Assembly (NCBI GenBank): GCA_902578305.1
Contig: CACHCK010000001.1
Span: forward strand, 1 to 64,000
DNA length: 64,000 bases
Direction: 5' to 3'
Source: an uncultured Pelagibacteraceae bacterium
GTDB taxonomy: Bacteria > Pseudomonadota > Alphaproteobacteria > Pelagibacterales > AG-422-B15
A program made the position numbers and the translations under genes. The notes below the pieces were generated by a model, which ran no database searches, was not told where the DNA came from, and was given only the letters and a program-made list of their open reading frames with translations. Every line of letters starts with the position of its first letter. The stretch's first letter is position 1. Shown here one piece after another: positions 1 through 11,160 of this stretch.

Positions 1-1
1 C

Positions 2-679
2 GCAGATATCATTGATATTGGTGGAGAGTCAACAAGGCCTGGATCAAAAGAGGTTAGAGTTAATGAGGAAATTAGGCGAATTATACCAATAATTTCTCAA
101 ATCAGAAAAAAATATAAGAAAGAATTTATCTCGGTAGATACAAGAAAATCTCAAGTTATGAAAGAAGCATGTAAGTTTGATATAAATCTAATAAATGATG
201 TCTCAGGACTTAGATTTGATAAAAATTCAAAAAAATTTTTAAACTCGAATAAAATTCCTTTTGTTTTAATGCATTCAATTTCAACTCCTGAAAAGATGCA
301 AAAAACTATAAAGTACAAAGATGTACTTCTTGATATTTATGATTTCTTTGAAAAGCAAATCAGTTTATGTGAGAAAAATGGCATATCAAAGAGCCGAATT
401 ATAATAGACCCTGGAATTGGTTTTGGTAAAACTTTGCAACAAAATTTGAAACTAATTTCAAACATCGCATTGTTTCATTCCTTAGGCCTTCCTGTGCTAT
501 TGGGAAGCTCTCGAAAAAGTTTTATTGGCAAGATTGAAAAAAATGAATTATATGAGGATCGATTAGGTGGTTCAATAGCAACAGTTTTGCATGGATTAGC
601 TGAAGGAGTTCAAATATTTAGGGTGCACGATGTTTATGCAACAAAACAATCAATTAAGGTTTATTCTAAAATAAAATGA
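2..679 (+). CDS. folP: dihydropteroate synthase, 5'-truncated by window edge
   Basis: Frame 2 is open from base 2 (ADIIDIGGESTRPGSK...) into the listed ORF; contains IDPGIGFGKT and LGSSRKSFIG motifs. Confidence 0.93.
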   Translation, partial: ADIIDIGGESTRPGSKEVRVNEEIRRIIPIISQIRKKYKKEFISVDTRKSQVMKEACKFDINLINDVSGLRFDKNSKKFLNSNKIPFVLMHSISTPEKMQKTIKYKDVLLDIYDFFEKQISLCEKNGISKSRIIIDPGIGFGKTLQQNLKLISNIALFHSLGLPVLLGSSRKSFIGKIEKNELYEDRLGGSIATVLHGLAEGVQIFRVHDVYATKQSIKVYSKIK

Positions 680-2007
680 AAAATTTTTTTGGAACAGATG
701 GAGTAAGAGCAAGTTCAAATAGTCAAAAACTTAATGGCCTAACGCTTATGAAACTTGGAATGGCACTAGGTAAACACTTTACTGTTGGAGAACATCGTCA
801 CAAGGTCGTTATTGGTAAAGATACAAGACTATCAGGATATATGATTGAACAGGCATTAACCTCTGGATTATTATCTATGGGAATGGATGTCTTTCTTTTT
901 GGGCCCATACCTACACCCGCAGTTGCAATGTTAACAAAATCTATGCGAGCAGACTTAGGGATAATGATAACTGCTTCACACAATCAATATCAAGATAATG
1001 GTATCAAAATATTTGATAAAAATGGAAATAAATTATCAGACGAAACTGAAATTGAAATAGAGTCTCTTATGGAATCTGAATTAGAAAATTCATTAGCGGG
1101 TCCAGAAAAAATAGGCAGAGCAAAAAGACTCGAAGATGCAAATGGTAGATATATAGAATTCCTAAAAGGTACTTTTCCTAAATCACAACGACTTGATGGT
1201 CTTAAAATTGTAATTGATTGTGCAAATGGGGCTTCTTATATTTCTGCACCTTTAATTTTATGGGAGCTTGGTGCAGAAGTTATTCAAATAGCTACTCAAC
1301 CAAATGGAACTAATATAAATTTCGAATGTGGGTCTACTAATACCAATAAACTTGCTAAAAAAGTATTAGAGGAGAAGGCTGATATTGGTATTGCCTTAGA
1401 TGGCGATGGTGATCGATTGGCTGTTATTGATGAAAAAGGACATTTAGTCAATGGCGACCAGATACTGGCATTACTAGCTATTGAAATGTCAAAAGATAAA
1501 AAATTAAAAAATAATAATGTAGTTGGTACTTCAATGGCAAACATGGGCTTAGAAACTTTATTAAAGAAACATAACATTGGGTTAATCAGGGCAAAAGTTG
1601 GTGATCGATATGTAAAGGAAAAAATGATTTCAGAAGATTTAAATTTAGGCGGTGAACAATCTGGACACATAATTTTACGTGATTTTACTTCATCAGGAGA
1701 TGGAATAGTAGTTGCTCTTCAAGTTCTATCTATCTTAAGTAGAAAAAAAGGAAAAGCCAGTGAATGCCTTCATTTATTCAGTCCTCTACCGCAAAACCTG
1801 ATTAATTTCCCCGTAAAAGAAAGAAATATTTTAGATCACGAGGATACGAAATTATTTATCAAATCTTGTGAAGAAAAAGTTTCAGAAGACGGAAGAATCG
1901 TAGTTAGAATGTCTGGTACTGAACCTCTTTTAAGAGTTATGATTGAAAGTGGAAATCAGCATACAATTGACGAATTAACTGAGAGCGTAACAAAATATTT
2001 TTCATAA
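676..2007 (+). CDS. glmM: phosphoglucosamine mutase
   Basis: FGTDGVRA start, TASHNQYQDNGIK active-site loop, DGDGDR metal loop; 4-nt overlap with folP. Confidence 0.96.
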   Translation: MKNFFGTDGVRASSNSQKLNGLTLMKLGMALGKHFTVGEHRHKVVIGKDTRLSGYMIEQALTSGLLSMGMDVFLFGPIPTPAVAMLTKSMRADLGIMITASHNQYQDNGIKIFDKNGNKLSDETEIEIESLMESELENSLAGPEKIGRAKRLEDANGRYIEFLKGTFPKSQRLDGLKIVIDCANGASYISAPLILWELGAEVIQIATQPNGTNINFECGSTNTNKLAKKVLEEKADIGIALDGDGDRLAVIDEKGHLVNGDQILALLAIEMSKDKKLKNNNVVGTSMANMGLETLLKKHNIGLIRAKVGDRYVKEKMISEDLNLGGEQSGHIILRDFTSSGDGIVVALQVLSILSRKKGKASECLHLFSPLPQNLINFPVKERNILDHEDTKLFIKSCEEKVSEDGRIVVRMSGTEPLLRVMIESGNQHTIDELTESVTKYFS

Positions 2008-2016
2008 AGGCATTAA

Positions 2017-4193
<2,177 letters not shown>

Positions 4194-4224
4194 AATATGG
4201 TTACTTTTTTCTAGAAATCAATGA

Positions 4225-5196
4225 TCAGCTTTTAATTGAATTTACCAATTTGCTCAAGTAATCCGGCATAACAGACTGAAAATGAAGCATTTTTTCTTTT
4301 TTAGGATGAAGAAACCCAAGAGATTGCGCATGCAGAGCCTGTCCTGGCAACATTTTAATTGATTGAACTGTGCTTTCTGAAAGTGATTTTAGTTTACTTT
4401 GAGGCGATCGCCCATAAGTACGATCTCCTATGAGTGGATTTCCCTTTTCTGTTAGATGCACTCTTATTTGATGAGTTCTTCCGGTTTCTAAGCGACATTC
4501 TAATACTGTGGCAATAATTTGATTTTTTTTGTTCTTTAAATTTTCTAGTGTCTTGTAATGAGTGATAGCAACCTTACCTCTACTCACAGAACTCATCATT
4601 TTCGTTCTATTCTTATTACTTCTAGATAAAAGTGACTTAATTTTTCCATTTGCTGGTGAGATTTTGTTCCAGCATACAGCAATATAAACTCTTTCAATAG
4701 AGTGAGAAGCAAATTGGTCAGATAAATGTTTATGAGTGAAATCATTTTTAGCTATTACAACTAGTCCACTCGTATCTTTATCAATTCGATGAACTATTCC
4801 TGGCCTTTGAGCATCACCGACAAATTTTAATTCATCTCCACAATGATTGATCAAAGCATTAACAATTGTACCTGTCTTATTTCCAGCACCGGGGTGCATT
4901 ACAATGCCCGCAGGTTTATTGATAACTATCAAATCCTTATCTTCATAAACAATATTTAATTTTATGTTCTCACCAATTATTGGTGTCTCATTTGCTAATT
5001 GTATATTTACTGAAATATGATCGCCTAATGAGATCTTATAATCAGGATCTACAATATTATTATTTACTGTAATATTGAAGGACTTTATTAATTGAATTAT
5101 TTTTGACCTACTAAATTCTTTCAAATTTAAAGCAATATATTTGTCTATACGTTGACCTACTTGCTTCTTATGGTTGACTTTGTATTGATAGAACAT
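4225..5196 (-). CDS. rluD: RluA/RluD family 23S rRNA pseudouridine synthase (start possibly 5217)
   Basis: S4-like N-terminus plus HRIDKDTSGLVVIAK catalytic motif; internal Met at 5196 avoids overlap with divergent gene. Confidence 0.9.
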   Translation of the reverse strand: MFYQYKVNHKKQVGQRIDKYIALNLKEFSRSKIIQLIKSFNITVNNNIVDPDYKISLGDHISVNIQLANETPIIGENIKLNIVYEDKDLIVINKPAGIVMHPGAGNKTGTIVNALINHCGDELKFVGDAQRPGIVHRIDKDTSGLVVIAKNDFTHKHLSDQFASHSIERVYIAVCWNKISPANGKIKSLLSRSNKNRTKMMSSVSRGKVAITHYKTLENLKNKKNQIIATVLECRLETGRTHQIRVHLTEKGNPLIGDRTYGRSPQSKLKSLSESTVQSIKMLPGQALHAQSLGFLHPKKEKMLHFQSVMPDYLSKLVNSIKS

Positions 5197-5208
5197 TATG
5201 AGATAACG

Positions 5209-5496
5209 ATGTACCAAAAAATTATGCTATTTATAGTTATATTTCTCGGAATTGTAATTTTAATTGGTACCACGATTGTTATTACTACTATTATTGAGCG
5301 ATCATACAAGATTGATTTTTTTACTTCCACTGATAATTCTGAGAAGGATATAAATATTGAAAAAAAATGTGATCTTGTGGGTGAAAAAACTAAAGTTATT
5401 TCTCTAAGTGAGGACAAATTAGCTATTATTTGTGAGGGTCGTATTGAGGTAATGAATTTATCTAATAATCAAGTAGAAAAAGTAGTTAACTACTAG
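5209..5496 (+). CDS. small single-TM membrane protein (start in track 5152; ATG 5209 fits better)
   Basis: Hydrophobic N-terminal helix MYQKIMLFIVIFLGIVILIGTTIVI; divergent from rluD; family not assigned with certainty. Confidence 0.6.
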   Translation: MYQKIMLFIVIFLGIVILIGTTIVITTIIERSYKIDFFTSTDNSEKDINIEKKCDLVGEKTKVISLSEDKLAIICEGRIEVMNLSNNQVEKVVNY

Positions 5497-7142
5497 CTTG
5501 CTCTATAAAAACTGGTCTCTACATCAGGTAAAGTTTCTTTTTTAAGGATGAGATCAGATGCCTTTTCAGCGATCATTACAGTTGTTGCATTGAGATTTCC
5601 TGTAATGATATTTGGCATTATTGAAGCATCTACAACTCTTAAATTTTCAATCCCATAAACTTTGAGCTCTTCATCGACAACAGATAACTCATCTTTACCC
5701 ATCTTGCATGTACAAGAAGGATGATAAGCAGTATCACCTTTATTTTTAATGAATTCATTTAAATCACCTTCAGAGCTTGAATTTATTCCAGGGTTAATTT
5801 CTTTTCCTCGATATTTATCAAAAGCTTTTTGATGAAAAATTTCCCTTGCAATTTTAATACCATCTCTCATTTCTTTTAAATCATGCTCTGTCTGCATATA
5901 ATTAAACTGTATAGCGGGTGAAGCTGAGGGATTGTTTGACTTTAATTTGACATGTCCTCTACTTGTTGGCCTCATTGGTCCTACATGCGCTTGAAAAGAA
6001 TGAGAGCTTGGAGATTGTCTTCCATGATCCAATACAAGCGATGGAAAGAAGTGATACTGAATATTAGGATAATCAACCATATCATTACTTCTCACGAAGC
6101 CGCCTGTCTCTAAGTTTGAATATGCTGCCACTCCAGATTTAAAAATAAACCACTCTATCCCTATGAATGCCATTCTTATTGGATTATATGATGTGTAAAG
6201 TGTAACGGGCTTTGTACACTCATATTGTAAATAAGTTTCAAGATGATCCTGTAAATTTTCACCTACACCTCTTAGGTCATGTTGAACAGAAATATCTAAT
6301 TTTTTTAGTTCTTCAGCATTTCCTATACCTGAAAGCATTAGAAGTTGAGGTGAATTTATTGCTCCAGCTGATAATATCACTTCATTTTCAGCATGTATTT
6401 TTTTTCTCTCTCTTCCTGTAGTACATTCAACCCCAACGGCTTTATTATTTTCAATAATAACTTTGTTTACTATTGTATTTGTAATAACGGTAAGATTTCT
6501 TCTGTTAATAACTGGATGCAAGTAAGTTACACTCGTACTCTGTCTTCTGCCTCCATAAATAGTGGTATCCATTAGACCAAATCCCTCTTGCTTATATCCA
6601 TTCATGTCATTATTTATCTCATAGCCGGCTTGTTCTGCTGCTTCTAGGTAGACCTTACTCAATTCATTGCCCTCTGAAGATCGAGATAATTTTAAAGGAC
6701 CGCTTTTATTCCTATAAGTTTCATCTAATCCTTCAATTGACTCTGATTTTTTAAAATAAGGAAGAACATTATTATAATTCCATGACTTAAGATCTTTTTG
6801 AGCCCAGTTTTCAAAATCCATTGGATTTCCTCTTACATGAACCATACCGTTGTGTGATGAACTTCCTCCCAACATCTTTCCTCTTGGGCAAAACATTTTT
6901 CTATTGTTCATGAACGGTTCAGGCTCAGTTTCGTATAAATAATTATATTTTGGGTCATGCATTGTGTATAATAAAGCTGCTGGCATTGAGGTTTTCCATG
7001 TTTTATCCGATGGACCTGACTCTATTAACAATACATTTATCTCTGGATCAGCTGAAAGTCTATTTGCCAGAACACAACCCGCACTTCCGGCACCAATAAT
7101 AATATAATTATAAGAATTAAATTGCATAACTAATTTTACCAA
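5493..7142 (-). CDS. GMC-family oxidoreductase (choline dehydrogenase-like)
   Basis: [21 protein letters not shown] motif, GMC signature PRGKMLGGSSSHNGM, C-terminal NLRVVDASIMPNIITGN. Confidence 0.9.
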   Translation of the reverse strand: MVKLVMQFNSYNYIIIGAGSAGCVLANRLSADPEINVLLIESGPSDKTWKTSMPAALLYTMHDPKYNYLYETEPEPFMNNRKMFCPRGKMLGGSSSHNGMVHVRGNPMDFENWAQKDLKSWNYNNVLPYFKKSESIEGLDETYRNKSGPLKLSRSSEGNELSKVYLEAAEQAGYEINNDMNGYKQEGFGLMDTTIYGGRRQSTSVTYLHPVINRRNLTVITNTIVNKVIIENNKAVGVECTTGRERKKIHAENEVILSAGAINSPQLLMLSGIGNAEELKKLDISVQHDLRGVGENLQDHLETYLQYECTKPVTLYTSYNPIRMAFIGIEWFIFKSGVAAYSNLETGGFVRSNDMVDYPNIQYHFFPSLVLDHGRQSPSSHSFQAHVGPMRPTSRGHVKLKSNNPSASPAIQFNYMQTEHDLKEMRDGIKIAREIFHQKAFDKYRGKEINPGINSSSEGDLNEFIKNKGDTAYHPSCTCKMGKDELSVVDEELKVYGIENLRVVDASIMPNIITGNLNATTVMIAEKASDLILKKETLPDVETSFYRAS

Positions 7143-7171
7143 AGTTTGTAATTATAGTACAACATAAGCTT

Positions 7172-8050
7172 ATGTTAAAAAATTTAAACCCCAATTATGC
7201 AATTGTACTTTCAACATTATTGTGGGGTACGTGGTGGTATCCATTAAGGCTACTTAATGAATATGCATATAATAATGCAATTCCGCTCACTTTAAGTTTC
7301 ACTATTGCTGGGTTATTTTTATTATTTTTTTCATACAAAAATATATCAAAATTAACTAATCGAAATTTAATTCTTACAATAGTCGCAGCTTCAGCAGGAG
7401 CGGCTGCAATGTGTCTTTATAATGAAGGTTTAATTAGAGGTAATGTTGCAAGAGTCTTGATCTTTTTTTATTTAACAGCTGTATGGAGCACTTTAATTGA
7501 AATTATTTTTCTAAGAGCGGCCTTAAACATTTATAGGTTTTTTTCAATTTCTTCAGGTTTTATAGGTCTGTTTATTATAACTGGGTTGGATCAAGGAAAT
7601 TTTATGCCTAGCACACTTGCAGATCTGTTTGGAATTCTCTCAGGATTTCTCTGGTCAATCTGTGCAACACTCATAAGAATAAATGAGGAACTTGATGTAA
7701 ATTTCGGTACTTCAGTTTTTATTTTAATTGGGGGTCTTTTTGTTGTTATTGCAACATTCTTACCAGATGGGCAAATACTTTCAGGATTTAACTATGATAT
7801 TTTAAAGAATACTATTTTGATAATTTTAATATTCGCATTTATCTGGTTATTGCCAGGTTACTGGCTTGTCACCTATGGTCAGGATCAAGTTGATCCAGGA
7901 CGCGCGGGGATCCTATTGATGTTTGAAGTTGTTATTGGCGTTATATCTGCCTATCTGCTTGCAAATGAAATAATCTCGATTAGAGAGTTTATTGGTGCAA
8001 TATTCGTAATGAGCGCACCATTAATCGAGATCTATTCAGTAAAAAAATAA
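7172..8050 (+). CDS. EamA/DMT-family transporter
   Basis: About ten hydrophobic segments, DMT-like length and layout. Confidence 0.75.
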   Translation: MLKNLNPNYAIVLSTLLWGTWWYPLRLLNEYAYNNAIPLTLSFTIAGLFLLFFSYKNISKLTNRNLILTIVAASAGAAAMCLYNEGLIRGNVARVLIFFYLTAVWSTLIEIIFLRAALNIYRFFSISSGFIGLFIITGLDQGNFMPSTLADLFGILSGFLWSICATLIRINEELDVNFGTSVFILIGGLFVVIATFLPDGQILSGFNYDILKNTILIILIFAFIWLLPGYWLVTYGQDQVDPGRAGILLMFEVVIGVISAYLLANEIISIREFIGAIFVMSAPLIEIYSVKK

Positions 8051-8134
8051 TTAAATCAGACGTTTATCTAATTAATTACGTAACATAATTTAATTTTTTT
8101 TTATGTGGAAGCGCCTACATATATATGTTTCAAT

Positions 8135-8140
8135 TATAAT
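8135..8140 (+). promoter_or_regulatory. putative -10 box (TATAAT) upstream of the substrate-binding protein gene
   Basis: TATAAT 25 nt upstream of ATG; AGGAG ribosome-binding site at 8155-8159. Confidence 0.45.
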
Positions 8141-8165
8141 GTAAGATATAAATTAGGAGTTTAAA

Positions 8166-9182
8166 ATGAATAAATTTTTTAAAAAATCTGCAATTGGAAT
8201 ATTTTTAGCAGGTTTTGCAGTTATTTTTGCAGTTAGTTGCGACAGGAATCAGGAAGTAGCTGATTGTGGCACAATTACTGTCGCAGAAATGAATTGGGCA
8301 TCAGCTGAAATGTTTGCTCATGTAGATAAAATAGTATTAGAAAATGGGTATGGTTGTAATGTTGAACTTGTACCCGGCGATACTATGCCAACAGCAACAT
8401 CAATGATGGAAAAAGGTGAGCCGGATGTAGCTCCTGAACTCTGGATTAATTCAGTTCGTATAGCTCTAGATAATGCAGTAGGTGAAGGTCGTTTGCATTA
8501 TGCGGCTGAGGTACTGTCTGACACTGGTGAAGAAGGATGGTGGATTCCTCAGTACATGGCTGATGCAAATCCTGATATCCAAACGGTTTATGACGTTATA
8601 GAGCGCCCTGAACTTTTCCCTCATCCGGAAGGTGGAGATGGAGCAATTTATACATGTCCATCAGGTTGGAACTGTCAAATTAGTACCGGAAATCTCTTTA
8701 AAGCGTATGATATGGAAGCAAAAGGATGGAGACTAGTTGATCCTGGATCAGGTGGTGCATTAGCTGGTGCTATCGGTGAAGCATATAATAAAGAAGAGGG
8801 ATGGCTAGGATACTATTGGGCTCCTACAGCAGTTCTTGGCAAATATCCACTTAAGAAACTAAGCTTTGGCGTTGAACACAGTAAAGAAGAGTGGGACACT
8901 TGTACTTCTCAAGACGGATGTGCAGATCCAAAACCTAACGCATGGGTTGTTTCTGAAGTATACACTGTTGTAACTGATAACTTTAAAAATAGTTCTGATC
9001 TTGGAATGGAATACATTTCAAAGAGAGCACTTCCAAACAGCACTGTTAATGCTTTATTAGCTTGGAAAGATGAAAATCAAGCATCTGGCGAAGACACAGC
9101 TATACATTTTCTGAAAAACTATACAGAATGGCACAGCTGGGTTGACGGTAATGCGAAAGCTAAAATTGAAGCAGCGTTATAA
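8166..9182 (+). CDS. proX: glycine betaine/choline/proline-type ABC transporter substrate-binding lipoprotein (OpuAC/ProX family)
   Basis: Signal peptide with VSC lipobox; OpuAC-like architecture; followed by permease and ATPase genes. Confidence 0.85.
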   Translation: MNKFFKKSAIGIFLAGFAVIFAVSCDRNQEVADCGTITVAEMNWASAEMFAHVDKIVLENGYGCNVELVPGDTMPTATSMMEKGEPDVAPELWINSVRIALDNAVGEGRLHYAAEVLSDTGEEGWWIPQYMADANPDIQTVYDVIERPELFPHPEGGDGAIYTCPSGWNCQISTGNLFKAYDMEAKGWRLVDPGSGGALAGAIGEAYNKEEGWLGYYWAPTAVLGKYPLKKLSFGVEHSKEEWDTCTSQDGCADPKPNAWVVSEVYTVVTDNFKNSSDLGMEYISKRALPNSTVNALLAWKDENQASGEDTAIHFLKNYTEWHSWVDGNAKAKIEAAL

Positions 9183-9198
9183 TTAAAAAAATAATATT

Positions 9199-9222
9199 GC
9201 GGACTATAGAAATATAGTCCGC
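9199..9222 (+). promoter_or_regulatory. perfect 10-bp stem with GAAA tetraloop in the proX-proW intergenic region
   Basis: GCGGACTATA-GAAA-TATAGTCCGC, no following T-tract. Confidence 0.8.
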
Positions 9223-9230
9223 ATATTTAT

Positions 9231-10127
9231 ATGAACTTTACCGAATTTTTTATTTCATTTCCTGAAATGAGTAAGGAGAGTCTTCGCTTATTCAAGAAGT
9301 CTCTTGATGGCGCTTACCGAAACTTTTCACGTGAATATGGCGATACAATTGAAGCGGTTTTTGATCCAGTGCTTTATTTCTTAGTATGGTTTGAAAAAAT
9401 ACTACAAAATTCTCCATGGCCTGTCGTAATAATCGTTTTCTTATTATTGATTTATTATGGAAGTAGAAGTATCGCTCTAACTATTTCATCTTTAATTGCT
9501 TTTTTATTAATTGGATATTTTGGAATGTGGGATGATACGATGTCCACAGTCAGTATTATTGGTGTTTGCACACTAATGTCTATCGGCCTAGGTATACCAA
9601 TTGGCATATTAATGTCAGGATCTGATAGGGCGAGAGCCGCAATTACTCCAATTTTAGATATTATGCAAACGATGCCAAGTTTTGTGTATCTCATTCCAGT
9701 TGTTATGTTATTGGGTATTGGTAAAATTCCTGGTTTACTTGCAGTTATAATCTATGCAATCCCGCCAATAATTCGACTTACTGATCTTGGTATTAGAGAA
9801 GTTAATAAAGAAGTTTTAGAAGCCGCAGATGCATTTGGTGCAAATAGAACTCAAAAATTATTTAGAGTACAGCTTCCATTAGCTTTACCAACAATTTTCG
9901 CTGGTATTAATCAAACAATAATGATGGCACTTGCAATGGTAGTTATTGCTTCAATGATTGGGGTTAAGGGATTGGGGCAACCAGTCTTAAAAGCCATCAC
10001 CAATCAATATTTTACAATGGGCCTTCTCAATGGTTTGGCTATTGTAGCTTTGGCGATCATATTTGACAGGGTTTCTCAGTCATTTGGCAAAAGAATGCAG
10101 CAATATAGGGCTGGCGCAAATGAGTGA
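9231..10127 (+). CDS. proW: glycine betaine/proline ABC transporter permease
   Basis: Binding-protein-dependent permease EAA-type motif EAADAFGANRTQKLFRVQLPLALPTI. Confidence 0.9.
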   Translation: MNFTEFFISFPEMSKESLRLFKKSLDGAYRNFSREYGDTIEAVFDPVLYFLVWFEKILQNSPWPVVIIVFLLLIYYGSRSIALTISSLIAFLLIGYFGMWDDTMSTVSIIGVCTLMSIGLGIPIGILMSGSDRARAAITPILDIMQTMPSFVYLIPVVMLLGIGKIPGLLAVIIYAIPPIIRLTDLGIREVNKEVLEAADAFGANRTQKLFRVQLPLALPTIFAGINQTIMMALAMVVIASMIGVKGLGQPVLKAITNQYFTMGLLNGLAIVALAIIFDRVSQSFGKRMQQYRAGANE

Positions 10128-11145
10128 GATAAAGATTAAGATAGAAAATTTGTATAAAATTTTTGGATCAAGACCAAGAGAGTACACAGACATAGTTAGA
10201 GATGGTGTTGATAAAGACGAGTTATTATCAAAATATAATCATGTTCTTGGGTTGGATAATATTTCTCTAGATATCAAGGAGCATTCAATACAAGTTGTAA
10301 TGGGATTATCAGGGTCAGGAAAATCTACTTTGATAAGACACATTAATAGATTGATTGAGCCAACCGAGGGAACGGTCACAGTTGATGGAGAGGATATTAC
10401 TAAACTTAATAAAATGGATCTTCTAGAGTTTAGAAGAAATAAAACAGGGATGGTTTTTCAACGCTTTGCACTATTTCCTCATCAAAATATATTAGACAAT
10501 GTCCAGTTTGGATTGAGCATAAAAAATCTAGATAAGTCAGACTCTATAGAAAGAGCAATGTACTGGATCGAAAAAGTTGGTTTAACCGGTTTTGAAAATA
10601 AATTCCCAAATCAATTGTCAGGAGGAATGCAGCAAAGAGTAGGATTAGCTAGGGCGTTAGCTACTGATCCAGATATATTGCTAATGGACGAAGCCTTTAG
10701 TGCGCTTGATCCATTAATAAGAACTGATATGCAGGACCAATTACTGGACTTACAAAAGAATTTAAATAAAACAATTATGTTCATAACTCATGACCTCGAT
10801 GAGGCACTAAAATTAGGCGACCGAATAGCTATACTCAATGGCGGAAAACTTGTTCAAGATGGAAATGCAGAGGAAATTCTTTTAAAACCCGCTGATCAAT
10901 ATGTGGCCAATTTTGTTAAGGATGTTAATCGTATAAAGGTTTTAAAAATCAAGACAATTCTTGACCAAGGAGGTGAACGAGCAAATTCTAATCCAACTGT
11001 AAACGTAAATGATAGTATTGAAACTTGTTTGCCGGCAATACTTGAAAGTCAATCCGGTCTTAACGTAATTGATGAGAAAAACAATTTTGTTGGCTCAGTA
11101 TCAAAAAACAAAATTATAGACATTTTGCAAAAATCTAAGGATTAA
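10120..11145 (+). CDS. proV: glycine betaine/proline ABC transporter ATP-binding protein (corrected start; track start 10063)
   Basis: Walker A GLSGSGKST, signature LSGGMQQRVGLARA, C-terminal CBS-like region; ATG 10120 overlaps proW stop. Confidence 0.92.
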   Translation: MSEIKIKIENLYKIFGSRPREYTDIVRDGVDKDELLSKYNHVLGLDNISLDIKEHSIQVVMGLSGSGKSTLIRHINRLIEPTEGTVTVDGEDITKLNKMDLLEFRRNKTGMVFQRFALFPHQNILDNVQFGLSIKNLDKSDSIERAMYWIEKVGLTGFENKFPNQLSGGMQQRVGLARALATDPDILLMDEAFSALDPLIRTDMQDQLLDLQKNLNKTIMFITHDLDEALKLGDRIAILNGGKLVQDGNAEEILLKPADQYVANFVKDVNRIKVLKIKTILDQGGERANSNPTVNVNDSIETCLPAILESQSGLNVIDEKNNFVGSVSKNKIIDILQKSKD

Positions 11146-11160
11146 TTCTACTGAATTTTT

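Noticed and set aside
1296-1670. 124-aa minus ORF inside glmM
   Set aside because: Antisense to a conserved housekeeping gene, no recognisable motif
8051-8165. Possible riboswitch upstream of the substrate-binding protein gene
   Set aside because: Only about 25 nt between the likely -10 box and the ATG; too short for a riboswitch if that promoter is used
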